64,000 nt of DNA, taken from Amblyornis subalaris (lineage: Eukaryota; Chordata; Aves; Passeriformes; Ptilonorhynchidae). Of this stretch, positions 42,001 to 54,000 are shown one piece after another (position 1 is the first letter of the stretch; the number at the start of each line of letters is the position of its first letter). The DNA lies in assembly GCA_018881555.1 (NCBI GenBank), contig JACAXG010000121.1:935717-999716 (forward strand), read 5' to 3'. Made by a program: the position numbers and the translations under genes. The notes below the pieces were generated by a model that was given only the letters and a program-made list of their open reading frames with translations, did not search any database and was not told where the DNA came from.

Positions 42001-45000
42001 AGGGCAAGGAACCTCATTCCTGAATTTGCACCTCNTGACTTTACAAAATCTGTGAAGTCTGCATAGCAGGAAGACAACTTTCATCCATGTGTGTTACTTC
42101 TGGTACTTGGTGCTCAGANAAGGCAAGTGCCCTGCCAATCCTGGGAGGTATTCCACCAGACTGAGTGCCACAAGTTCCAGCTCTGTCATCTCTGCTGATT
42201 AAAGCTCTACTGATTTAAGTTATATCTTAAAAGTTTTCAAACCCCTAGGAGTCCACAGTGCATAATTTCCTGGGGTTCCACTGTTGTGCAGAATGTCATC
42301 TCACTAACGGGTTATCCCTGGCTTTCATTTTACTTTTGCATCTTCATGTGGTAAGATATCCTTTACAGCCCAACAAGTTTGAAATTCCACATTTATATTG
42401 AATGCTGCTTTCTTGGAGGAGCACGTGGAAAGTACCCAAACAGGCTATTTTTGGACACTCAATTAAAGAGNAGAGAAGGGAGTTTGGGGAACGAAACACC
42501 CATGCTGATTTTAATCAACTTTTGTTGACTAGGTAAAGGATATTTAAAGCATCTTGTCAGGGAAAGAATTAGATTGCCAAACTTCAGCTAAATGAGCGTT
42601 TTAATGACTTGGCTAAAACCTGCACTTATGAAGGAAACCCTGACAGACAAAGAATAAAAGGATCTAATTCAACACACGCAAACAATCCCCATTTCATTTG
42701 ATGACCAGCCTGTTAACACACAGCCTGTTACCCAGCCAACAAGGGCAAGTGTTTCAGGGAAAAAAAAGCCAGGACAAAAGAAAAATAATCCACTTTTCAA
42801 ATCTTTCATCTTCATTAGGCTTGCTTTGTTCTTTGTTAATGTCATACTGATTAGCTTTCGATAAATCCAAAGGACTTTTGCACCATTTCAAAGACTTCAG
42901 TGGCATTCAAAGGACTTTTGCCATCTTATTAACTTGCCAGAGAAAGACTGGCTATGACTCTACCTCGATAAACTCCGTTCAACCCTGCCACGGCACCAGC
43001 ACAGAGCTCCTGATAATCATCATCCCAGCAAAGTTTAAAAATCTCAAAAGGCCTTTTATTTCAGGATTGNATTCTGCTTATGAGCCGTGCCTCAGCAGAT
43101 CAGACGAGTTTCCAGGGAGAGCTGAACCTTTTTGTCTGCCTCAGGCCCCCCTGCTAGTCAAAAAACAGGAATGAGAACCGGCTCCAGCACCTTTCTGTCC
43201 CGATTTTTCACCCTCACAACAAGAAGAAAGATGACCCTGACAGGATTTTCAGCTGCTGTGAAAGCAGTGGCAGGCCAGCATTCTGCCATGCCTAAAGCAC
43301 CACGGATTTAAAGGTCTCACACCAGCAGCACAAGCTGCAGCAGCTCCACGTTGGGAGCNGAGAGAGCGGTAACTGGGAAATTCCATTGCAAAAAAAAGCA
43401 TCCTCATCTCTTCAAGAGTTATGTTCTAAACATTNATGTCCCACATGCCTTTCAGTGGTCCTCACAGGAGTAACTGGGGATGATTGAATCAGACATGACT
43501 GACATTTCTAATGTCAAAAAAAAAAATAAAAAAAATCAAAAAACACAGGCACACAAAACCCCAACAACAATAAAAAACGAGGGAAGCCTTGTAAACCTCC
43601 ACAAAGCAGCACAAATAAAGAGGCACAAATAGAATTGAATAAAAGCTTCTCAAGTAATCTTGAAAAAGTAAAAAAAAAAAATGCACTTAAGAACAGACCA
43701 CAGGTCTACNTTTGCTGTTTTGGTACGTATCAAAGTGCAATACCAGAAGATGCAGTTTTAATAACAGAAGTAGGCCTTTTAGTGACTAAATGAGAATAAA
43801 TGCTGCATTAATGCCTTTGCACTTCTTCCCCCCTAAAGCTTGTAAAGAATGTACAAACATGGCCCAAATGCAGCCAACTTCAGGCAGGACTGGAAAAGCT
43901 GAACAGTTTCACAGGTCACTACTGCAAACTAGCTGGCTGGGGGGAAAAAAACCCTCCCTCTGAGATCCAGATTTATGAAGGTATTTGCACACCAACAGAT
44001 GCAAATGTTCTTTCTGACTTCCACCAAAGTCAAGACAAGTCAGGTCAAGAAATTTAGCTGCATTCTCAAGAGGCTTAAAAACCTTGGAAAAATCTAGCTC
44101 TGGGTTTTGCTAAGTGGACAGCTTCTAACTCTGNCACTTTAAAAAGCCACAAGCCTGCAGAACAGGTCAGGCTGGCTCTGTAAATCAGTAATCCATCCTC
44201 CTCCTCTGGATCCCCTCTGGATCTCTTCCATCTCTTCCTGCATAGCTGTAAATTCTCCTTCGCTCCTTACAGAGCTTTAAAACAAAACCACACTCACCCT
44301 GTGAGACAGTGAAAAACAGAAATGAGGCTTGCAGTGCTGAGTTCACCTTGGCAAAGCCTTTTTCTTCGGAGGACCCTCAATCACTGAGCCAAACAGAGAG
44401 AAATTAATCAGAATGCTGTGTTAGCATTTAATGAAGAGATTGGGAAAAACCGGCTCCAAAGGAAGATTTGGAAGCAATCTCCAGGTGAGGAGGTCCCCCC
44501 CGCAGCACCAGCAGATGAAATCCGAGAGCAGATGTGCGGAGGCCTTGGTGGATGCTGCCATCTCCTGGCACCTCCTCCGGTTTACAAACTGCTCCTGAGC
44601 AAAAGTTACCTCACATCTCAGTCAAACAAGGCCATTTTTAACCAGTTACTTGCCACACTGTTCTAAAGGCAGGAAGAGCCACAGAACACTGAACACTGTG
44701 TTCTCCTCCAGCGGATGAACAAGTTCTTCTGCAAAGGTTTGTTTTCATGTGACCCCAAAAAAAAACCACAGTGGTTCCTTTTTTGCTTCCTAAATACCAA
44801 AAAAAAAAAAATCTCTGTCAGTAGTTCCATTTCCAAAAAGTGGATAAGAAAAGGCCTAAATTATGGACTTGAAATAATCAATCTCAGATGCATTAATAAA
44901 ACATCCTATGCAGGATTTTCCACAGCAGTTGAAGAAGGTGGAAGAAAAGTCCATAAAACTACAGTTTCTTCAAGGCTCCAAGAGGTTAATCCTGGTTTAT

Positions 45001-48000
45001 AGCCTCAAGTTTAAGAACTGATTTCCCTTTTACATTTCTTTTATCTTAGCTAATGCTGAGGATACTGTTACCCATACAATTACGTAATCTTTCTTAAAAT
45101 CTCATTAAATGCTTTGTTTTCTATTCTTGTGGCATTCTTGTGACAATCTTTACTATTCAGAAGGCAGGAGGGGATTATTTTCTCTCAATATTAACTTGAA
45201 CATGCACACAGCTATCTTCACCATAATCCACATCAAGTGATTACTAGAACAGGCTTAAATTTACTATGAAGAGAATGGCTCTGTTCATCTGGATAAATGC
45301 ATATCATAACAATATATATCATGGCAGGCTAATATTTTTAATCATNGAATGGTTTGGNTTGGAAGGGACCTTAAAGATCCTCTAGTTCCAANCCCCCTGC
45401 CATGGACTTAATACTGAGACATAATAAAAATACATTTGCAAGCAAACTTTAACAGCAGTTCTCAGTTTAAAGTGAATGATGTACATAAGTTTCTCCGAAA
45501 AGAAAGGGGCAGTTTGGGGCAATTTTGACAAAAAAGTAGAGTGAGATAATACAGGAAGAAATTATTCAGGAAAGATGAGAAATATCAGCAACTTCTACTG
45601 GCCATTGATCCAAGAGTTCTCAGCAAGTGGTTTACACCAACACCTGAGGAAACCTGACATTTCAACAAGCCTGTGCTGCCACTGCAGTGCTCTTCCACTG
45701 AACTACAGCCTGGGCCAGTCGGACTGGACTTCCTGTTCGATTTAGAATATTCACTTAATTGTCATTTCACCTCGTGTGTGTGTCACGCTGTGCTGCTCAG
45801 CCCCACTGGCTTCAATCATTCCTGCCTTCAAAAGAAACTCCGCGGAGTGTTTAGTGCTAAAATAATCCCAAAGCTGGAAGGATGTTTCATGTGGGATTGA
45901 AGAACAGAACTCTGAAGAACAGAGTATAGAACAAAACTCTGATCAGAGTTGATGCATTTTACAGCTTAAACCCTGCCCTTTGACTCTTACAGAAGAGGAA
46001 AGAACTCTATAAGAAAGCCAGAGGATTTCCATTATTTCCACTAAAATATTACTATTTCCACAGTAATAATTTGAAGTCTTGCTTATGGCCACAGTTCTGG
46101 AACGTAAACATTCAGGCTGCCATCCTACCTGCCTTATCTTTATTCATTTAGTACAGTACAGCTAATTTGGTGTTAAAGGCAATTACCTCACCAGATCTGC
46201 TGCCGTATTTTGGCCAAGGTATCTAGTAACTAATCTATTCAACTAAGTAAAACAGAATTACTGTCATTATGTACATGCTCACAATGTTTCACAAGCAACT
46301 TGCCGTGGCTTATCTATTGTTCACTGCAATATCTGAGACCACCATGTGATTTGATACATGCATATATATAATTTTATAATTATTTTAGCCACATTCATCT
46401 GACCTGAGAAGCTGAGTATGAAATGACAGACTTNTCCTGCATTTCCTGTGTGAGCATATATGTACGTGTGGGCACACATATTTCTGTTTAACAGCCTCAC
46501 ACACCAAGTGTTAATAGTTTCAGTATGAATTGCCCAGTTTAGAAATCACAGAACTGGAGCTGCTATACACGTGGAGAACAATATTAAAGGTGCATGCCTT
46601 GGTTCAGCACAATCGATAAGCTGATAATTCAGTTCAAAGGGACTTTTATCTTGGCAGTTTAGGATATTGAAAAGGTTNTGTGTGCCCTATGTGAGAAGGG
46701 CACAGCTGTGTGGTCCCAACCTGCAGCATCTGCAAGGCTGTTCAAGCAAACTGCAGCTCACTCACACACACCCTCACAGATTTGGGTGCCTTCTACATGT
46801 GGCACACGCACTGAAAAGAATGTTGGGAAAATCTTTGTGACTTTGAAACATCCAATTTTCACCTAACCTCGCAGCCTCTCTTCACAAGTGTAAAGCTTCG
46901 AAATAACTTGGGTCATTTTGCTGTAACCAGGGCTATAAAAAGAATCTTCCTCAGAACTTTTTCTAAAAGGCTGCTGACTCTGTGAAGATGAGAATAAAAC
47001 TCCGTTCTCAGAATAAAACTCAGCAGCCTGGATCTTAGCTGGTGACTTAGTGCCTAAATCTCCTGCTAAAGATCTGGCTCAGCTCTTTTGGGTGATAACA
47101 AGCCCTTATGACACTAACACAACTCCCACTGTCTCCAAAGAAGACCACTTCTCTTTCCAGTTTTTCAGCTGAGTATTTGTTTCCACTTTTTTGGGGAATG
47201 CCTGAACCTGTGGCTTAAGGTTTCCAAATGTCAGACACGGTTACCACCCACCCACATTTCCAATGTCCCAGATCTCACCGCCAAACACCAAACCCTTTCT
47301 TCAGCATATTCCTCCTGTGTCTCGAGCAACTGTGTGAGAGCACCTGATGNGCCAGACCACGTCCCCAGGACGGGCAGAGCAGCTGGGGAATGGCAGTGCA
47401 GGGATGTGCAATCACCAAGTGTCTCCCACTGTGACTCCTTTGGCACTGGGTCTTTCAGGGTGCCTCACCTTCAGCCCAGAGACTGGTAGAAGGATCTAGG
47501 TTGCTTTAAGGTATTAGTAGGTTCTTAAAGAACTTCAAAGAATAGTAATTAAAGTTAGGCTAAATAACGCCAAGCGGAAAGAGGATTACAGGAAATACTA
47601 CTACTCGAGATTGTGTCAGATCAGAGATACCAGAGGTCTTTGAAAGGTAACAAGAGTTGGACAACTGATTGTACTTCCAAGGAACACGGAATTTAGGACT
47701 TACACATCCTGACTTAATTCCCTCAAGTTTATAAGAGTTAGATTTACAAGTACTCACCCATGTTTCGNTTAGTGAACAACCACATTGCCTTGCTTTTTTT
47801 TCTTTTAATTCACTTACTGTAGTATTGAAACACCTTTAAGTTTANCAGCTTTAAATTCCCAAATTCTCTGGGGCATCTTCAGTTTTCTTAGTCCCCAGAT
47901 CACCCCCTGGCCTTAACAAGCTGCAGGGGCATCCCTTCCCAACGTGGCTCAGTAGTGACCCACCNAATCACACACCAGCCTGACCAGTCACATCGGGCAC

Positions 48001-51000
48001 AGGAAGCCCCAGAGAAACAGTCCAAGGCACAGCACAGCTCACACGAGGTACAAGACCAACTGCAGAGGAGCAAAGGGAGGCACCCAGGTGAGGGACACTT
48101 CTGCTCCCTGTCTGAGACTTGACCCATGCAAGACTCCACTGCAGAAGTCTCCANGGTACACATGGAGTTGATTTAAGGGAGGATGAAGTAAGAAAAAAGA
48201 TGGTTATAAACAGTAAATCAATCCTGATTTACAACTGCTCCGACTCTGACAGAAATTGCACCATCAGCCACCAACAGAANGCTGAAAAGATTTGTGAATT
48301 TTGTTCTTGTGTTTGTACTTATTATTCCACTCCAGATATCTCTATCATGGAGGCTTCAACAAAATCAGGTCATGGCAACGTGTGACGCTGTTGATAATCC
48401 ATACCATGAGTAATCTCCCCGTGCTGCACGAGCACAGATAAGGGTTCAGTAAGCTTTGCCCAACTGATTTGAAGTTGGGTCACGCACATGAGGTGTCTGC
48501 CTGCCTGCTCATAAATCTTGGACGTGTCTGGCTGGCTGCTGTGTTGTGCCTGACACATGAACTGTGCAAAACACAGTTCACAGGGTTTTATTACAGCAGG
48601 ACCTTTAATATCTCCACCACAGGTATTTTACACCTCACAGACACAGTCACTAATGCAGCTCTCCAGTCNCAGCAAATCACCTCTGTTCAACCCAAAAGCT
48701 CTTCCAGCTCTCTCTCCACTGTTGCCAATTGCACTCTCCATATCTCAAGTCCTCCTGATGGGGATTTTCTTTCCAGAGGTAGAAAGGACCTAAGCTCGGG
48801 NTTGACATTCAGTGCAGTGTGGGCACCTCTTCACCTGAAGATTCTTCTCCTGAAAATCCCCCAGACAGATCATCTGGAGGGAGAAGGAAGCCCGTCAGAC
48901 TGCTTGATGCCTTTCCTGACTCCCCATCAGCTTAGCTGGTAAAATCTTCCTACTTGGAGCATCTCTCACTGTAAGCTGAAAGGAAAATACTCCCACTCTT
49001 AGGTGGGAGGACTGGCTGCCTCTTGAAAATAAGCTATTATTAGCTATTATTANCGGTCCACTGTTTATGTTTTGGTACTGGCTTTGACATAATTAGAAAT
49101 AAACGAAGGTTTGATAGCTCCTGTTTGTTCTTCCTCTGAAATCAGTGCAGGCTGTGACAGGAGCTGGAACAGGAAAGCAGCACCCTGGGAATACTAAGGA
49201 GTTGTCTGCACANCGAAGTTGCACTGCTGTAAATCTAACTCAACCCAGTTAGAGCAAGTCTTTTTTCAGGGATTCCCTAACTTATAGTGATTTACAACTG
49301 GCTTCTTGTAGAAAATTTTCACACTCATACTTCAAAGCATAAGTCAAAAGAAGCAATCCTAACTAAATCAGTGGAAAAAAACCCCTACTTTTCGTTCCAT
49401 TGATATAACTTGGACACAGACCAGTGTTAATACGGATTAGANATGAATTAAAATGTTCACAGCTTCTTGCAACCATGAAAAAAATCCCAGGCTGTACCAT
49501 TTCATACACTTGGTATTATCTGCTGTATTCCAGCCTGTCAAGAGCCATATTTTATTTTTAAGGACAACTACAGGTCTTAAAAGATATTAAGCTGCTGTTT
49601 TGGGGAGTTANAATACTATTTTGCCTTAATACAAAATACCAGAGAGTAACCAGACAAGCTGCAAAATCTTNCTTCTCCTCTTGGACCTTCTGTTCCATCA
49701 AAAGGGGCAAAGATTTCCTCAGACCTTTTTTTATTCAAATTTTAGTCAAAAAGCAAGAGTGCAATAGCAGAACACTGCAACCTGCTTATAATCACAATGA
49801 ACTAGCATGACACCAATATACAGCCACAAAACCACTCCAAAAATCCAGGGCAAACCGGAGCAGAGAGATAAATGAATCCAGGCAGCTCTGCACCAGCAGG
49901 ACCTGGGCAGGCAGCACACAACCACTTGTTTAATTGGCATTCTTACCTCTGCAGCCAAGTAGTTTCCAGTTGCCAAATGCTTAAATCTGAACAAGCTATT
50001 CCACTGTCCTGCCCCTCCCCGGCAAGGGTCATGGTGGACAACCTGGAAGAAGAATTGAGATTTTAAGCACGCTCCTCAAGATCTTCCTTAGATCACTGAC
50101 ATTTCTTACAGCTCACTCCACATAAAAATATGCAAATCACATCGTTACAGCCTGCCAAGGAGAGGAGTTCTGTGCTCACACTAAGCTCATCATAGATAAC
50201 AACTACTCACATTTACTTTTTGCCAAGTGCCAGGAAATACTCCTCCTATTACTTTCCATGTTTTCGTTAATCTATTCCCTGCAAACATGATGAGCCAAAT
50301 TTTGCTTTTAAGTGACATGGTGTGAATCTGGAGCTCAAGAAAGTAAGGAGAGCTGTTCTACACTACCAGGCACTACTTAAAAGCAAAATTCAACCTCTCT
50401 TATATTATTTCACCAATCATACCAGCTCTATTTTTGACAATACTGGGGGCTTCTGAAAAATTTTCACTGGAGTGATAAATCCCCATATCACCTGAAATAT
50501 CCCAGGTTATTTCTTTTTTCCCTTGACTGAGCTGTAGGTAATTTGTTTTCTTCAAACCTAGCAGTGCCTGTCTCTTTTAAGGAGTAATCTCCAATAACTA
50601 CAAGTGCAATACACTCTATTCCAGACAGTCTTTACCCAGACAAAAATCAACCATTTTTCTGAAGACTCTGTTCTAAATGCACGAAGTTTGCTCATCACAC
50701 AAGAACTTTCGGGTATGGGAGCTACATTCCTGTAACAGCAAGGATTTGAGACATACCCATTTGCAGTGTTTCTCAGTTAAACAAAAATATATTTGTTAGT
50801 TTATCTTCTCAAAATCACCCCCATTCACAACACCACCTTTAGTCAGGTTAACTTTAAACAGATGTTGATGTGTCCTGTTGCAGAAGAATGGACTCAGGGA
50901 CATTTTTGAGGTTTCCTGTCAGCTATGGATTTCCATTTTCTGTATTGCACATGAAGTTTAACATAAACACTCAAAACTCAGGAGGGATGAGTGTTCCTCC

Positions 51001-54000
51001 ATTGGCTCTGATAAAATCACACCATTTACGTCAAGCCTGAATCTGAAATTTGACTCTTCCTCGTTTCAGTGCAGGTAAATATAGCAAGAAATCCTCCTCT
51101 CTCCACACTAACAGAGCGACAAAGCATCTCTCTTCAGGGTTCATCCTACACAAACCGCTCCATGAAATAATAATAGTTACAGGGAGGTGTATGACGATAT
51201 CAGGAGGCTATGAATGACTCATGTGGTGGTAAAGCCTTTTCGCTGAACCCTGGCCTTCAGGTCCTGAAATATTTATAAAAAGACCAAAAAAAAAATACCT
51301 CTATTTCCCACAGTGCTTTAGAGCTCGTGGCAGACGTGGCCGACTGACGCAATGTAGTGCGAAGGAAAATGTGCTGCTTCTTCTCGTATTCGTCACAGGT
51401 CAGGAACTTCTCTTGCTCTGCATGGAACAGCCTAACAACATCCCCCTGCAGCAATATGAAAAAGCAGCATTATTAAGTGGTAGGCAAAGCCTCTGGACTC
51501 ATCTTCTGTATTTGTAACAGCTGCAGTGATGCCAGCACAGCTGGTGGGAGGAAAACGCTCCCGAGTTTCCTGTTGCTGGAGCAGGTACCACGCACAGAGC
51601 ATACAATCTTGGCACCAAGTCTGGAAATCAAATGGGATAATTCAATCCTACAGGAGACTCACGGCCTTTTGGGAAAGCAGAAATTGTTTCAGAGCACCAC
51701 AACGAACAGTGGGCAACAATTAACCTAAAGGTGACTTTTAATTCCAGTTGACTTTACTGAATTGATTTTCTCATTTCTAATATCTCTTATTATTCAGGGA
51801 AAGTGAAGAGATTTTTCTAACATTATATTATCTCTTCTACTCTGCAATCAACACCAATGCCCCCTCTCCATTTTTCTGCTGGAATAATTTTTGTTTGCTT
51901 CTGCCTCTCTCCAGGGCTTGAAACACTATCCCTAAAAGGGTCTACACAAATATACCATTTTCCCTTTCAAATTCTTCCTCAAAAACTGCTGGTACTTTGA
52001 TACCTACTGAAAAACAGCCACTTGATAATGATTTACTGAAGTACATGTGAGGACAAACTAAATTTATCTTTAAAATGAAAATGTAAATTATCTCAGAGAT
52101 TAATCTACAGGCATGAAACTGTGCAATACCTCAGCATTTAAAGCCACATTGTCTCATTGCAGCTATTATCACCTATAAGCCTCTAATACCACTTTTAACT
52201 CAACAGCTCCATAAAGTCCTCATTTCTTCTTTTATTCACCATGTGATATTTCTCTACAGTCAAATATAGAAAGACATTTTCAGATTCAAAAATACACAAT
52301 TAAAAATCATACTTACTCCTTTCAGTACATCATCTCGATAACTACTGAATTTCATGAACAAAGTTATCTTCCAGCTTGTGTTACAGTTGACAGCATTTAC
52401 CTTTAGAAAAAAAAACAAAACAAACCCAATTATATTCTTAGGGGATATTCTTTTCTTTTTGAGGCATTCCACTCTTCTGAAAGACCACACCACACCTCGG
52501 ATGGCAGGGAACGTGGCTTAGCCACGTATTTGTACAGACATGGACCCTGAAGCTTTCAAGTGTTATTGATGCTGATGTGGGAGAAAACTGAGTGGGCAAA
52601 ATGCTCCTCTGTCTGCTGACAGCCTCCCAAGAACATCCTAAAGAGATGTTGGGTGAGGACTTACCTAAGCAAACCTCAGAGAGTTTTCTGTGCCAGGTGT
52701 AACTGCACCAAGAATATTTCATCTTGGTTTTTTGAGGCTAAGCTGGAATCAAAGTTTAATACTGGCTTTGGGGCCAGGTGGGCTCATAGGGGGTTCTGGT
52801 TACCATTAAAGAATGGCCTGGGTGGGAAGTGACCTTAAAGACCATCCAGTTCCAATTCCTGCCATGGGCAGGGACACCTTCCACTAGACCAGGGTGCTCA
52901 GAGTTCCATCCAACCTAGCCTTGGACACTTCCAGGGATGGAGCAGCCACAGCTTCTCTGGGAAACCTGTGCCAGGGCCTCACCACCCTCACAGGGAGCAA
53001 TTTCTTCCCAATATCCAATCTAACCCTACTCTCTGTCAGTGTGCAGCCATTCCCCCTCGTCCTGTCACTCCATCCCTTGTCAATGGTCTCTCTCCATGTT
53101 TCCTGTGGGCTCCCTTCAGGTACTGGAAGGCCACATTTGGGTCACCCAGACGCCTTTTCCTTTCCAGGCTGAAAAGCCCCAATCCTCTCAGCCTTTCTAT
53201 AACACAGATCAGCAGTTACCCCTCCTGCCCCCTGAACTCACCTCTTTGCAGCCAGGGTTATCTAGCAGCTCAATGTTGCTGGCATGCAGAGGCTGCCCTG
53301 CATTCACTGGCATGAGAACAACTTTATCTCCCACCACAACCTGCAAGTCAAAAATAAAATGCAGTTTAGACCTATGCAGTTATCCAATAAAATGAGGTAA
53401 TGTTACATATTTAGAAAATGACTCAAATGCATGCTCTAGGAATGGCACTCGGTGAATTTATTTGCAGACAGTTCACACAGAGCTCTGTTCACCCACGATC
53501 TGTAATCACTCGGGTTCAAGGTTTGCCACTAATGAATGCTCACAATTCCCAATAACCATGTCACCTGGTTCAGCAGAAATGCAAGACCATGAAATAGGTA
53601 NGAATCTATGAATTCCAGGAGCAGTTCAGGTCATCTAAAAGTCACATTAAGTGCTCTTTATCCCAGCCAACAGGCAGAGAAAGCTTTGAAAATAATCGTG
53701 AGTCCCCAGCTCTGTGGAGCATCTTGTGGCCAATGTCATGACAGGCTCAGGAGTTCTGTGATTCAGACTGCTTGACTGCAATCCAGAAAGAACAGGAATC
53801 ACTGGGAATTCAGAGAGAGGTGAACACACTCCATCCCCTCTGCTGTTACTCCCTAAATGGTGTCTGAGCTCAGCACAGGCAGCAGGTACAACAGCTGAGA
53901 GACCTTCTCTCCGCAAGAGGAATTCCTGGCTGGCTCCCTGCAAGCAAATTCCCATGCCCTTGCAATTCTTTACCTATATAGACAGAGAAAAAAAATATAC

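Larger units (their letters stand above)
31269..49946 (-). other. ITPR2: ITPR2 intron, 18.7 kb
   Basis: Largest intron seen. It contains CR1 copies at 31778, 37074, 41213 and 45341, an LTR fragment at 33379, A-rich simple sequence at 43510-43580, a GA repeat near 33861-33876, a paired AP-1-like site at 35564-35581, a 14-bp direct repeat at 42868/42908, a 16-bp palindrome at 45935-45950 and a possible old transposon relic at 49200-49430. A small exon of 42-45 nt should lie here if the gene follows human ITPR2, but I could not find it. Confidence 0.85.

Noticed and set aside
44298..44346. Candidate for the missing small exon: acceptor CCAAG then GTGAACTCAGC, donor GTGAGT
   Set aside because: Length 49 nt is not a multiple of three, and the translation (VNSALQAS) does not match the expected VNPDYRD.
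48798..48806. GTCAANCCC on the minus strand, which would read Val-Asn-Pro as expected for the missing exon
   Set aside because: The bases before it are GAAT, not an AG acceptor, and the next codons (Glu-Leu-Arg) do not fit.
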